Shown here one piece after another: positions 48,149 through 61,616 of a stretch of DNA of 64,000 nucleotides. Each line of letters starts with the position of its first letter. The stretch's first letter is position 1. A model generated the notes under the pieces. That model searched no databases, was not told the origin of the DNA, and worked only from the letters and a program-made list of their open reading frames with translations. Source of the DNA: Pithys albifrons albifrons (taxonomy: Eukaryota; Chordata; Aves; Passeriformes; Thamnophilidae); contig NC_092470.1 of assembly GCF_047495875.1 (NCBI RefSeq), forward strand, positions 16,405,001 through 16,469,000, written 5' to 3'. The translations under genes were made by a program, and so were the position numbers.

Positions 48149-50209
48149 TCTCTAGGTTTCACACTGTGCCTCAAGCAGAGCCATCCAAGAAACGGTAACA
48201 CTTTCTGCCGCGCTGGATGGCTTAGGGATGCTGGTTTTCCACGAGAGGGAGCAACTCACCAGCACAAAACCCCCCTTTTCCCAGACCAACCACCAAATTC
48301 ACTTGGAGCTCTCAATTTACACGGCTGACAGCAACCTTGATTTTTATCAGTTCTACTAGATTTGAGAATCATATACCCATTACTGATTTTTCATGCCTAA
48401 AGTCACACTGGCTGCACGTGTATTTATGCATATCAGGGGAGAGTTAAAATGGACATCACTCATTTAGAGAAGTGATCCCTTCAATAAAAAGGAAACATTC
48501 ATGTTTCCAGCTTTGCAACAGCTGCTGGGCTAATTATTAGGATGCAAAAATGATGGATTTACCAAAGCAATCAACTGAAGGCTTATTCTCTTGGTGCTGA
48601 GTGAGGGGGCCTCAGTCCATTGGGGAATTGAAGCCAAGAGAGAGGTAATTCTAGATTTGCCTGAAGTGTGCTACCCGTGGAAGGTTCTGGCTGCTGTTCA
48701 AGCTTCCGTTCCCTGCAGCCACCCCTTTTACTCCCTAACAGGAGAGATGGGAAGCAAAAACAGCTGTCAAAAAGGGTTCAATGTTATTGATAAGCCCTTT
48801 GTGCCAACTGAAGCCCCTCCAACTGAAGCAAGTCTAAACAAAACAGCTCAAAATCTGCGTATCAGTGGAAAAACATGTTGGGCTGCATGTGGAATAAAGC
48901 AACAAGAAGAAAGTGCGAGTGTAACAGTCACAGTCGATTTTTACAAATGACTGTGCAATCCACAGAGGAAATCCCCGGAGGGACTCCAAGTTGTAGTCCT
49001 GATCCCTTCCCCTCCCCATGCCCCCTCCTCCCTCTTCCAGAAGCCACTGCAGCTCCTCTCCCCTTTACAACTCAGCTCTGCTTGAGCTTTCCTTTCCAGT
49101 GTTTTCCCTGTTTTATTCTGTCCTTGCACCAGGAAAGATATTTTGCTCACTTCTTTCCTACTGCTGCTCTTTCAACTTGCACATTGAACTGCAGAAGAAG
49201 GGGAAACAGTTCCTTCTCCACTGCCCATTTCGAATTTGCAGGGCACCAGGTCCCAAGTTTTGTTTCTTTTAAAGAGTTTCATTCCTGTTCCTGGCCTGAT
49301 GAGCTCAGGTTTGGAAGTCACAGCTAAGCCCTGTGCTGGATTCCAGAAACCTGGCTTGCATTTGGACCACTGCACTTTATTTTTTATCAGAGAGATGATT
49401 ACTTGGTTCCACCTGTGGCTCTCTGTTGTCTTGTCTCCAAGGTAGGAAAAGGCTGAAGTGACACAGAGCCAAAAAAAAAGATGACCAAATTTGTGATTCT
49501 GGCTTCTTTATTACAGGGAAAAATGGGCCAGTGAGCCTGGGACTTTATGCATAGGATATATCCAGCACAGATGGATTTGGTGAAGGCTTCTACAAATCCA
49601 GTCTTTCTCCCCAAAATGACTAGAAGTTGCACTGAGTTGGAAAAGGTAACTTTCCCCTGCAAGAAATATATATTTTTATATAATATCACCCTGACCCAAC
49701 CTATAGTCAATGCAAATGTAAAAATACATAAGAAAGTGCATTAGATCATTTGTTTCCTAGTGGAAAGAAGAATAGCTCTGTTGCGTTCCAGGAAACACTG
49801 GAATTGGGAAACTCTTGGTCCTATTTTACATATGACATTTGCTCAAACTGTTGTTTTTGAGGAAGCAGAGTAGTGATGTTTAAACCAATAGTCAAACTGT
49901 GTGTTAATTTGAAATTTATTTACATTCTTTGGACCTAATAGCTACCTTACAACATTCATAATTCCAGGCTGGAAAGTCCTAACAGGCATCTGGTGACAAT
50001 CCCAGTCCTATGTGCTTGTCTGTGCATTTGGGGTCACAAGGCATGCCCAACACATTAAGACCATGATGGTTGCAGCCCAGCTATGTAGGTGTGACTCTAC
50101 CTCAAACTACAACAGCAGTTCTGGAAGTCTGGAGTTTAATCACTGGTGTGTCAGCCAGGATGGCAGATGTCACCTTGCCAGCAGTGGAAATCATGTGTCC
50201 CTTTATTCT

Positions 50210-50430
50210 GTCGCTTATTTTTATCTTTCTTTCAGCATTGCAGTATATGGCAGCACGGTACATTTGCGGTGGCAATGCTGGGCTGTGGTGAGCAAACTGA
50301 TGCAATCCAAATGCATTTGACACCTTTTATCCTGCACAGCGTCGAGTCCCAATGAGATTTGTCAGATGCAAAGCAATTTATGAAACTTCCTTTTTATTTT
50401 ATGTATCAAGAATCATTCATAAGAGTTATG
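50210..50430. other. Candidate conserved non-coding element
   Basis: Unique, with CpGs (gcacggtacatttgcggtg, gcgtcgagtcc) and words such as gatgcaatccaaatgcattt and agcaatttatgaa. A pyrimidine tract followed by cag at about 50233 resembles a splice acceptor, but no exon could be recognised downstream. Confidence 0.22.
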
Positions 50431-51811
50431 CTACAGTATGAACTTGACTGGGTTCCCTCAGCACAGGACCAGGATCTAAAATAAGTGCTGGAAATGTCTG
50501 GCTTTCAGCTTGTGTTGAGATTAAATGGCTCAGGGAATTTATTCTTATAGTACCAATTCTTCTTCAAAAACAGAGACCCTGAAAGAAGGACCAGAAGAAG
50601 AGACAATGTATGTAGTTGAGACTACTCTTGCTGCCTGATTCACCATTATTCACACCAACAACTTCTACAAGAACCATCATAGGGAACTATGTTTTGCGCC
50701 CATGTCACTGAAGTCATCCTGGTGGTTTTAGGGAGAAAAGAGTGGAAAGTTGAGAGGACTATATCTAAAAAATTATTCAGTGTCAAAACCCCACCAATAC
50801 ATTCTGTAAGTATAAGAAGTCAACTGCTGAAATATTTGCAACAACCACGGCTTCAGTTTCCTCACCAGGAAGATGTACACCCCACTGTCAGCAACAAAGC
50901 AATTTCAGGCCAAGCCCTATAATCTTCAAGACCTCCCCACTTTCCCTTGGAGACCAGCAAGCACAGTTTGCCCCTCTCACAGACAGTGGCAGCATGTGAC
51001 CAGCCACAGAGGATGTCAATACTAGAGATGAGACTCCAGTTTATGGACTATTTCTACAGCACTTAAGTCCTTTAGGTTTTAGAAGAGCCTCAGTGGAGCT
51101 CCTGTCATAGTTTCTTGATCAAGTGTCTATCCCCTCAGATTAAATTTTCTACATTAAAGTGCCCAGCACTTCTATTCATCATAGGTGAAGCTGATTCTGT
51201 TGTTTCTTCAAAAGCAGCCACAGCATCTGTTCCAACAAGAGAAAAAAAAATGACTCTGCTTTATCTTATGAAATATGAAGGTCATCTGGGAAAAGCCTGA
51301 ATTTACCCTCAGGAAGAAGCCACCATCACAAATGTGACCAGACCCTGTGAGATGCTGATAGAAGAAAAGGATTTTTTTTGCTTTGTCTCAATCCATAGTT
51401 CCTACGTACTCCCAGACCAATCAGTGCCCTGCTTCCAGCACAAGTCTACAGCCAACAGAAACTAATACTAAAATGGCTGCACACATTAGAATGATGATCC
51501 ATCTCAGGAAAAGGCATGGCCTTAAGAAATGCCTGACAGAAACTAGTGACATGATAACCTATTTTCACACCTGGACTTACCCCATTTTTGTAGTGTTTCC
51601 AACAATCACTATTGGACACAAGATACCGGACACATGATCTTACTGACAGAGTTCTTAGACTGTGAAGAATTTTATAGAGAAGGAATGGTTTTATTTCTGC
51701 TCTAAAATAATTTTTTAAATTTTTGAAAATTCACTTAGAAAAAATGCAAATGCAATAGGGGATATTCTGGGATGTTTGTATTGCCAAGCAAATAAAATGT
51801 TTCTTTCCTGT

Positions 51812-51815
51812 CCCC

Positions 51816-51846
<31 letters not shown>

Positions 51847-51847
51847 A
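51812..51847. repeat. C21 followed by (AC)n
   Basis: Twenty-one C in a row run directly into about seven AC units. On the minus strand this is (GT)n followed by 21 G. Long homopolymer C is rare and error-prone in sequencing, so the exact length should be treated with caution. Confidence 0.95.
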
Positions 51848-52500
51848 TGCTCACTTTCTCTGCAGTGAAAAGTAGAGTATGCTTTAGCTCTACATTGGGT
51901 ACAGGGTGTAAGAGCTTTCTGGATTGGAAAATAAATGTGTGCAAATCAATAATGATAATAATTACTCAAACGCAGTGTTACTCAGTAATGTTATCTAGCT
52001 CAGAGACAATAAGGCCATGCATTCCCTGATAAGCACAAAAGGAATAGCTGGCTGTATGCATATATCTATAGGAACCTGATACATTATCCCAGAAACAATA
52101 AGATCTAAGTCATTCAGGTGTTATATTCCAAGTTAAGTTTGCACATTTGTAAAATCTGATGTCTATGTGCATGTGCCTACTCTGGAAAAGCTGGTCCATA
52201 TTGGCCAGATTAGAAAAAAAAATAAAAGCAAAATATGACCATGAGTATAAGGAAATCACCCATTTTTAATGTTTTTGATGTTTCTGCTTAAAGAAGAGAA
52301 AAAAAAAAGACTAACAGAACATGCTAACAGCTGGCATTACCTAAAGGTTGAAATTATTAAACCAACAAAGTAATGGGTAGTTAACGCAAAGGTCGTAATA
52401 ATGTATTTAATGTAATTAATCTCCCTATGCCTTGATAGAGCCAGGGCAGGGGCCCTAAATCAATGTTATGTTTGAGGTGTGATGTAACACAAAGATACAA

Positions 52501-52532
52501 AAAGTTAAGGATGGAATGTCAGCCTTAACTTT
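52501..52532. repeat. Perfect 10-bp inverted repeat
   Basis: aaagttaagg (52501-52510) and ccttaacttt (52523-52532) are exact complements with a 12-base loop. No T-run or gene context gives it a function. Confidence 0.85.
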
Positions 52533-52939
52533 AAACATCCTTTTATTTGTTGGACTGTATAACATAACATGAACCTCACTTAAACATTGTATTTGGTGTG
52601 TTACATAAAACCTTGGTGTGTAAATGTAAGTAACCAAGTAACATTCAATCAGCCACACAAACAAAGACGACTTTCTTGCAGTCTTTGAAAGGACTTTTGG
52701 ACATGACTTTGTTAAATACCAGTAGCAAGGATTCAGGATTGGTCTACCTGTGTTAATTAATTCCCCGAACTCAGACCCCTCTACTGCCAGCCCAGTTAGA
52801 TTTTGGATAAGCAACTGCTTTCCTCGGTTATGGCTCAAAACCTTACTAATTTCTCAGCCTGTGGAAACTCCTTGTAGCAGAAATGTTTAATGAAGTTCCC
52901 TTTTCACACAGTCTAGGAAGAAGGAAAGGACAGGTCCCA

Positions 52940-53100
52940 GCAGCCCTTTTTTGCTGCCTTATTTGCATATTGGGTTAGGCTACTTAATAGTCTCATTAGC
53001 ACCATCTGTTGGGAACCCTCTAATAATGCACTTCACCAGGTAACTGGAGATGTGAGAAATTTTAAGGATAGACCAGTAACATGTTTGTTTACAGGCCACT
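52940..53100. other. Candidate conserved non-coding element
   Basis: Unique stretch with an octamer-like word (ttatttgcatat), an E-box-like accatctgttggg and TAAT words (ctctaataatgc). A weak candidate on pattern alone. Confidence 0.2.
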
Positions 53101-54754
53101 TAAGAGTTCAGGCAGTACTAGTTTGACTGTATGGTGGTCTTCCAACTCAATGACCAGTTACAATTCAGAGCACTTTACTGGTTCTGGTCTTACCAAGGTG
53201 CATGAACCTGCCACAGGACTTTGATTCACCAAATCCATGGCAGAATACTGCTCAATTCATTAGAGGAGCTGCCCATGGCTTTTGGAAGAATAGTCTTAGA
53301 CTAGGAATGTGTTAAAAGAAATCTCATGATGTGGAGCAGCTTCCCAAACCTGGCAGCTCCCCACAGCACACATGTGGTTTTCCTCTGAAGCCATTACCTC
53401 AGACACACAGCACCGGCATCGAGACATCGTTCAGCAAACTGGAAAGGTAAAAGAGATTGGGATTCTTCAGAGAGTAAAACTAAGAATCTCTTACAATAAC
53501 AGCAAATATACAAACTGGGAGACCTCTGAAAAGGTTAACATTGCCAAATTATTACTGGAGTCCAAATCAAAATGTCACTCCTTGGTTTGTTTTTTACAGC
53601 TGGCCAACCTCAGGATCAAGACTTAAATACCAAATGCAAGGCTGGCTCCTCAGCCTGATTTAAACTGGACTTTACCCACTGACAGCCAAGGTAGTGGGGA
53701 GTGCCCTTTCCAGACCATGCACGGTGCTGGTGGAGCTCACTACGGTGGTTTTTCTCTTCATCCTTCCTCTTCTAGCTCTCTTTGAGCCCTATACCAGACT
53801 CAGTCCCATATCCTACAGTATTAAGTTACATGGGAAAATTGCTGAAAATATTTCACATTCATTCTTTCAGTACAGGTGGTCGTGCTATTAAATGGAAATT
53901 AATTGAAATTAATATGAAGCAGATGATTTCCTTCTTTTCATTCTGGATTGTTTGCTTTCTAGAAAGCTCTGGTCTCTTCCCTCAAATCTCCTGGATTTCT
54001 ATTATTTTTATATATTGCACTATTAGGTAAATTTGGAATCCAAACCTACCCTTGGAGTATTTATTTTTCTGGATCAGTTTAATTTTCCACTAAATAATAT
54101 ACCAGCTCCATTTCTGCTTGCACAACCAGTCTGAACTAAGGTGTGTCAGGAGTGGAAGCTTGAGCTTCTGCTTTGAGTGCTGAATTTAAATCACACATAA
54201 TATTGCTTAAGAAAAAATGTGGTTTTATTCTTTTTTTTTTTTTTGGCAAAATATTTAGTGGTTTCTAAATTAATTTGAGCATGATGTTCAGTTCCAGAGC
54301 CCATTGTTGACTTCTTTCCCAGCCTCTCATTTTCTGGAATTCTCCTTTTTAGGCGAGAACAGCTGTGCTCTTACATCTCTGCAATGTGGCCGTGTTACAA
54401 AGGTGAATACTTGTACATTTGTTCCATCAGTTTCTGTTTAATTCAAAACTAATTGCTGATACATTTTTTGTAGGGCTTCTGGGGCTTAGAAATTATGGGA
54501 TGAGGTTAGCACAGTAGTTCTGGTTTGTTCATAAAAGAATGTAGAATGGATTTGTTTAAAAAGTTATCTGAATTACTCACAGAAGGTTCAGTACAGGCTA
54601 TTTAAGGCCTCCATCCTTTAATAGGATTCATTTGCATTATGGCAAGGACTAAACAGTTCTAATCTAGACTGATGCCCCTCTCTTCACATCCCTATACAAA
54701 GACATAAAAAGATATTTCCTGCCTAGCAGCTTTTTTGGGCTAAATATATGATAG

Positions 54755-54825
54755 AAGTAGAAGAAACTGAGACACAGAGGATGAACTGGCTTGGTGCAGC
54801 AAGTTAATGGAAGTTGTGCTGTTTG
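54755..54825 (-). repeat. Possible MIR SINE relic, antisense
   Basis: agaagaaactgagacacaga, then ggatgaactggcttggtgca, then gcaagttaatggaagttg resemble antisense MIR (gaggaaactgaggcacaga, gttaagtgacttgccc, cagcaagtcagtggcag). Confidence 0.5.
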
Positions 54826-57800
54826 CTGCTTTTATGGTGTTGTCCCTGGATTAGCTTGGATCAAAGGAGAATATTATGTGCACAGTGGTACTTTTGTGAT
54901 GCTTTCTGGGAGAAGAAAACAAGAAAGAACCATAATCCTTCACCTGCCCTGCAAGTGATGTGGCCCTTCTTGAAGAAAGCTGTCTTGGTTGCCCAGAAAG
55001 ACCAAGGAAATCCAAAGATTCACAGTGTTACTGCCAATGTTCCATGTCCCACAGTTGTCACTTATTTGTATTCAAAGCAATGTGAAACAAAATAGACTTG
55101 CATAAGGACTATATGTGTATGTGAATTGCAGGTCCTTTCACTGGGTAGAAAACCTGAAAATTCAGGGCAAATTCCATTTTTGGTCAAAACAACAGGAAAA
55201 CATTATTCAGAAAATCTGAATCAGTGATCAAAAGCATTTTAGGATGGGAATTGTAAAGAAGGATAGATGGAAAAGGACTTATATAAATTTTTGCAACTTT
55301 TTTCTCTATCTCTCTCCTCATACATATGTACATATGCATGACTTTTTCCCATAACCATGGGAAAATGGACAGATATTCAAATATTTAAACTCCATTTAAT
55401 TCCCTCTTTCCCATTCTTTCTCACCCAAAATCATTTATGAAATATGCCCTGAACCTGCTTTTAGCATTAGTGTCCCTGTAACTTAATTAGTCACTGAAAA
55501 CTCCTTGCTCCTCTTGATTTACCTTGGCAAATTCCACGACAACTTCCACAGAAGAGGAATGATTCTGAAATGAATTTTTCTTCTATTCATGGAATGAAAC
55601 ATATTTTTTTTACATTTAATGTGTTTTACTGCTTAATAACATATTTATAAGAGCTCCCCTACCTGTCTCTTTCTGGAATTATAAAACACACATACCCACC
55701 TGCAGTCTGCCATACCACTATTTACAAGCTTATACAGGGATTGCAATATTTTCCCTACAAGTTTGTTCTGTATTTTTCATTTCCAGCTGCTAAGGACTCA
55801 TAGAAAGTAGAAGATTTGGAGGTAAAGGTGTGACTTAACCACCTGCTATAAAACTCTGAAAGTCCCCACTCTACGTTAATGAAAAGGAAATTCACTTTTC
55901 CCCAGGCACTTTTGTTTATTATATCTGCATATGCTCTAGAGCTCTGATGACTCTCTTTAGGTGACACAACAGAGTTTGTGACACTGTTAGAAACTGTTAG
56001 AATGAAATGCTGCATGTTATCCATCAATGTAATACATCTCTGATGCAAAATTTGAATGCCTCGGAACAATATGTTTTCTGTCCTTTTTTTTTTTTTTCCC
56101 CCCCAGTTTTTGGAAGTGTCTATTTCAACTAATCACTTAATACTAAATGAGCAAAGAGAAATTGTTTGATTAAATAAAGAGACAGTAGAGAGTGAGGAAT
56201 AGGCAGCTCTTTGGCCAGAAATGAAAGCTAATAGGATGGATTTCCCCACTGGAAATTTGTAAAATTTTATTCAACTCTAAAATGGACAACTCATTAGTGG
56301 AATACAGTGTAGGGATCTATCTATTCCACCATTATGGGACAGACTAGCTGTTTTATTTAGTATTTCTAGCATACTTAAATTGATGAACATCAGCAGAGAA
56401 ATTTCGTTGGATTTTTTGTTGAAATTTCAGAAAAATTTCAAAAAATTTCTCATTATGACAGTTGCCAGATGAAGCTCTTAAGCAAACTGGATTTGTCCTA
56501 CATGATGTAGCAGCCACTCTTTTCCCTGTGAATTTTGTTAGGCAGGAAGCCAGGACAGGCTCTGTCACATCCCAGGTCTGTCTGGTAGCTTTAACCACTG
56601 CTCTTGTCCTGGTGAGTCCCCTCATAAGAGACCCCAACAATCTACATTTCACTCTGACCTGGAATAAGAACTTCTTTTTAATCACAGATGTAATTGTCTG
56701 AAAGGAAGATTGTCTTCATTGCTGCTCTGTTTGGGAAATATTATCCTGAACAAAATGAGTAGAAGTTAGTCTAGTATTATGAAAGAAAGCCTGCCTGAAT
56801 TGTGTAATTTAAGGATATAAAATTTTCAGGAGAACCATTGCTAGACATTTAGGCAAAACATTTAAACACTTCAACTTAAGCATGTTCTTCATATTCCTAG
56901 AATAAATATGCTCCTTGGACATCAGAGAAATGTCATTAAAAGAAATCGCTCATCAAAGAAAAAATATCCTAATTCTCATTACACATTTAAACATCTATGT
57001 GTGTTTTAAATGGGGATGTATATGTGTGTGTGTGTGCATAGATAAGTATCAGAGCAAATACCAGCTGATAAAACAGTGACTTCAAGATAGAATGAACCTG
57101 TTCTGCTGCACATTAAAAAAGAAGAAGACTGTGCTCTCAGTTGTGCAGGTGTATATCCTGGGGAGCTCAGCCGGCTTCCAGGAGAGAAGAGTTTCCAATT
57201 CTCTCGATGTTTTATGTGTTCTAGTTTCAGTGGTCCTTCATAATTTGTATTAAAACAGGTCATTATCACTCTCTTCTAATGCTTCAATGTTTTGATGTGT
57301 TTTACATGATTTATGGTTTTGGGGTTTTTTTCCTTTCTTATGTCTCAATAGTTTCTAGTTTAGTAGGTGGTATTTTTCCTGCCCTTTTAGGATGATCACA
57401 TTTCTACATTAATTTCCAATAAATTTTCCAGTTTTCTTGACCATATTTTCAACCTCTATTTCTCATGTTAGGGGACAAGATATAGTGGACTTCATAGATT
57501 TTATTTCTTTGGGCATGTATAACATTATATTTATATATTACTTAGTCCATCTGAGTCTCCAACAGAATTCTGACCTTCTAAATTCAGTCATAGATTTTTT
57601 CTAGGTCATGGCAACATGCAACCATCAATGATGGTTCAGAGGTTTTTTTCAGACTCAGGATATTCTATAGCTGCTGTAGTAATGCTGTTTCCCCTCATCA
57701 CATTTTTTCCTATATTCTTTTTCCTTTTAATACTGAACCTTCTTCAAAATTGAACTGTATCTGTACTAAGTTTTTCTTTGGATATGCTTTTGTACATTAA

Positions 57801-58881
57801 AATCAATGTATTGCACTTTTTCATCCACTTAAAAAGTCCAGTGCTTGCTGATAGCCTCAGGTCTATAAAAATGGAATGTCCTTTCTGATAAGGTTAATTA
57901 ACAGCACTGCTTGAGTAGCTTAATTGAGTATAAATTTCCTATTATTCTTACACAGCTCCAAAGGATTCAATTTCTTTTTCTTTTTTTTCTGGGGGGAGAT
58001 TTGTCTTATATTTTTGTCTTTTTATTTTTTTCCTTTTACTGTTTTATTATGCCCTTTCAATTTGTTTGAAATTTGACTTAAGGAAGAGTTGATGGCACAA
58101 ACCTCCTCCAGTATGAGTCACACAGATACCATTGCCCACTGATACCATACAGGGTAAATCTATAATTTAGTTTTGAACTTTGAAATATCAAATTTCATTG
58201 TGATTGATCAAAAACCATGTAATTTGCTTCATTGGTACCACATTTGGACAAACACTAGACCTAAAGATTTTATTCCTGCTGTGACCATCATGGTCATAAT
58301 AACATTTATGTGAAGAGGGCTAGACAGGTCCACATCTAGTTGGTTCAAATATCAGTTCTACTCCTTAATATTCTCATGAAACTCAGTTTTGCTTGTGATG
58401 GTATTGCTCAAATCAGTGGTTGACAGTGCAAGAGTGGGATTCCATTTCTTTTTTACTATCATGTACTGGTATTTTCTTTCTGGTAATTTACAGCTCTTCT
58501 GGGGTTTGATAGGGCTTTGCCTAACAAGATGTGGTTTCTTTTCTCATTTGACATAATTTGAGGTAGAACTGTGTTCATGTTTTGTGTTCATTTTGCATTG
58601 TCAGCACATAAAATCAGTTACTATTGTCTGGGATAGGACTGCTGTATGGACATCATTCAATCAGTTTAGGAGAGCTGGACGACTTCTTGAAAAATGAAGC
58701 TTGTCTCTTTGGGAAGGACAATTCTTGTCCCCAAAATCTGTCACCAAGTTGTGGAAAGCAAAGATGTCTAAGAGTGTGGTTCCTAACTCATTGAAATTGC
58801 TAGTGACCTTTCCAGCAAGTTAACAGTATTAAATTTTTTTTCTCCTTTCTTCCTTTTACCATCTTCCCAATTGTTTCATAT
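54826..58881. other. Unique, AT-rich non-coding DNA
   Basis: No gene or clear repeat. It holds a T14 then C7 run at 56084-56104, a (TG)n run at 57017-57037 and a T-rich stretch at about 57970-58045. Confidence 0.55.
57017..57037. repeat. (TG)n microsatellite
   Basis: Short TA/TG run with about eight TG units. Confidence 0.9.
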
Positions 58882-58972
58882 AATCATAGAATGATTAGGG
58901 TTGGAAGGGACCTTAGAGATAATCTATCTCCAATTCCCTACCATGGGCAGGGACAACTTTCACTAGAGCAGG
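58882..58972 (-). repeat. CR1 LINE 3' end, antisense
   Basis: aatcatagaatgattagggt, tggaagggaccttagagata, caattccctaccatgggc and agggacaactttcactagag give the antisense CR1 terminus, starting with one tail repeat (atcatagaatg). Only about 90 bp remain. Confidence 0.95.
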
Positions 58973-61568
58973 AAAAAATATAAACACTATTGATAATAAA
59001 GGGACAGTAGGGACTATTTTTACCTCCTTTCCCCTCTAAAATCATACTTAAAGCGTGCAGAAGTAGAAAGAGAGGTAACTAAATGGCTCACTCAGGTTTG
59101 CTTCACATCCAAATACTGCAACTCTGTCACAAGCTGAGCCAAAACTGATCTTGTGGATGACCACCACCATTTCAGATGGACATGATCAGAGGCAGAGGGA
59201 TTCCACTACTGCATGGCTGCTTCTGCAAACAAATTTCACCATCCACTGTCCAAAGAGACAGAAATGTAATCATCCATGCAGCCTTGGAATAACCCTCAAA
59301 ATACCCCTTCAGAAAGCCAAAGATTTTAAACCCATGTACTTAATTGTAGCTATCTCAACTTCCACTGATCCCTTTGAGCTTAGATGACCTTAGCAGGGTT
59401 ACAAGGAGGCAAATGGCAGCTCTGAGAATTTACTTTCAGGTTAACAGTTTTAATTCTGAGCCATCCCTTTGCTGTATCCTTTTCCCCACAATATGCAGAA
59501 GCAAACTCTAGTCTAAAGCAAGATCAGACTCAGTCACTCCCCTAAAGCTGTTTTCTCCATGCACATATCAGACTAAAGAAAAAATGCACCCAACTGGTAC
59601 AGAAGTAGCATTTTTTTCTTCAGGGTTTCTTGGTGCAAGTATCAGGTACTAGAATGATGCTGTAACAGCTTACACATGTCACCCAGCTCAGAGATGAAAG
59701 CGCATCCTTATCAATATGCACAGTTTGGGTGTATTTTATTTTTCATGATGTGGCAGTGTAAACAAAAAGCCCACAAACATGCACCAGTAATGTCAATTGG
59801 AACATTTGTATTCACTGATTTTCATAACTGACTTGCTTTCAGGAGGCATTTGTATTAATATATGTTTGATGTTTAGCAAATCTTCCTCCCTGTTCTTCTG
59901 ATGAAATATTAAATCTGGGTTCTTTTGAAGACATTTTAGCTGCAGTCTAGTATCTGGCATTCTTTGTAAGCATTTGTAGCCAAAAGCATAATATATAGAT
60001 AATATCAATTCTAGTGTTGCTCCAGGAAAAAGGGTAGCAAAGCTCCCTTCTACTCAATGGGAGCAGGACCTGGTTCTTGCAGGGAAATGTATTCAGCATA
60101 TACCCTCTTCTGCTTCTCTCAGCTCTTCTCAAAAGATGTGAATTATATTCTGCAAATTCACAGAGGAATTTAACTCATGAGGGAATAGTTGCATTGCAAA
60201 CATTGGGCCTGGGTAGTATGTATAATCCAAATAATGTTATTTAAATTTTCAGTTGATCCTGAAGATACACCAGTTTACAAGAGGAACAGATCTAAAATAG
60301 TTTTGTTTAATTCAAATTCATTTTTTCAGGTGTCACCATTGAAAAGTCCGATGCTGTGGAAAAGAACTAGCATATAAAGTTGGAAGGAGTTTTGTCACTG
60401 CCACAAACCATGGGAGTTATGAGAAAAGAAAAAAAGAAAACAGTAACAAAAATAAAACAACTGAAAAACAGAAACTGAAAAAAAAATTAATTGGTCCAGA
60501 AAAGCCACCCTGAAGACCTGACATTGACCCTGACCTAGGGTAAAATCCACTGAGTCCAATGTCCTAAAATCAGACCAGAAACAATAATCATGACCTGAGC
60601 CAGCAGCAGATTTCATCGGGCATGACATTCTAGCAAAGGGGTAAGTGGACTTAGATCATGCCTCTGAACCAAACTTTCCAAATTAGTAACCATGGGGATT
60701 TAGTTTATTTTCTTACTGTTTTGCATTGCTGAGAATTTGCACTTCATTTTCTGAACAAATCTATAGTTTAACCAGAGTCGCATCTTTAGGTTATTACAGA
60801 AAGAGGGTTGTGCTCTCAAAAGACAAAATGAAGTTGAAAAGACAGACTAGAGGCTGCCCTGTACACATGAATATTTGGCACTCCTGAACAGCAGCTCTCA
60901 ATCCTGGTGGCCTGGCTTAAGCTAAGTCAAATATTAAATTACACTTGTTAGTTTAATGACTGGAGGTTTGTCTCCTTAGCATCTTTCTATCCTTTTTTTA
61001 TTTTTTTTAATTGTTGTTACTCTGCTTTGCCTGAAAGCTGCAGCATCTCACTGTTTATTATTCCCACTTCAGTCAAACCCTGTCCAAAATTAACACGTTG
61101 TGTTCTGCAGCTGCTTTCCAGATCCAGCTATGCCAAAATGCAAGGAAATGTAAAATAAACACATGGAAGCTCTTTCAATTAGCACAGAATTTGATCCTGC
61201 AAAAGAAATTAAGCAGATAGGCAGTTTTACCCTGATGACTAAGTCCAACCGAACATTTATGAAGTTAATCATCTGTTTAAAGTGAGTGCAGGATCAGGTC
61301 CGAGGCAAAAAGGAAAAAGCTGCAGTAACAAGTGTATTTATGTTTGGTATTCCTTCTGGACTTTTATTAAGATCAAAGAGCTCTCTGAAAAGCAGAAAAG
61401 CAAATAGGTTGCAGATGAACGAACAAAAAAGTTTCTAAGCAATTACTGATTTAAAGCATCATTTTTCTTTAAAACTGCTAGTTCATGGCTGGCACAAACA
61501 AATAACTGCATAAAACTCAACTCTCCCTCCTAATTCCTCAAAATTCGTAATAAAAATGAATCAGTAAT
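58973..61568. other. Unique non-coding DNA
   Basis: No gene or interspersed repeat is recognised. An A-rich patch lies at 60420-60490. From 61080 to 61300 there is a unique stretch that could be conserved, but the evidence is weak. Confidence 0.5.
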
Positions 61569-61616
61569 TGAAAGTCAATGGGAGTTAGGCACCTTTTGTG
61601 CCTTTGAAAATCTCCC
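61569..61616. repeat. Possible ancient amniote repeat motif
   Basis: The words aaagtcaatgggagttaggc, acc and cctttgaaaatctccc resemble a motif that I recall as recurring in bird and reptile DNA (caatgggagttaggcacc ... cctttgaaaatc). I cannot name the family and the match could be coincidental. Confidence 0.35.

Larger units (their letters stand above)
46346..54754. other. Unique non-coding DNA with simple repeats
   Basis: No gene or interspersed repeat is recognised in these 8.4 kb. Microsatellites, a G-tract cluster, candidate conserved stretches and a small hairpin are listed separately. Confidence 0.5.

Noticed and set aside
50225..50300. Exon after a pyrimidine tract and cag at 50233
   Set aside because: No recognisable peptide and no matching donor context. 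Such acceptor-like sites are frequent by chance.
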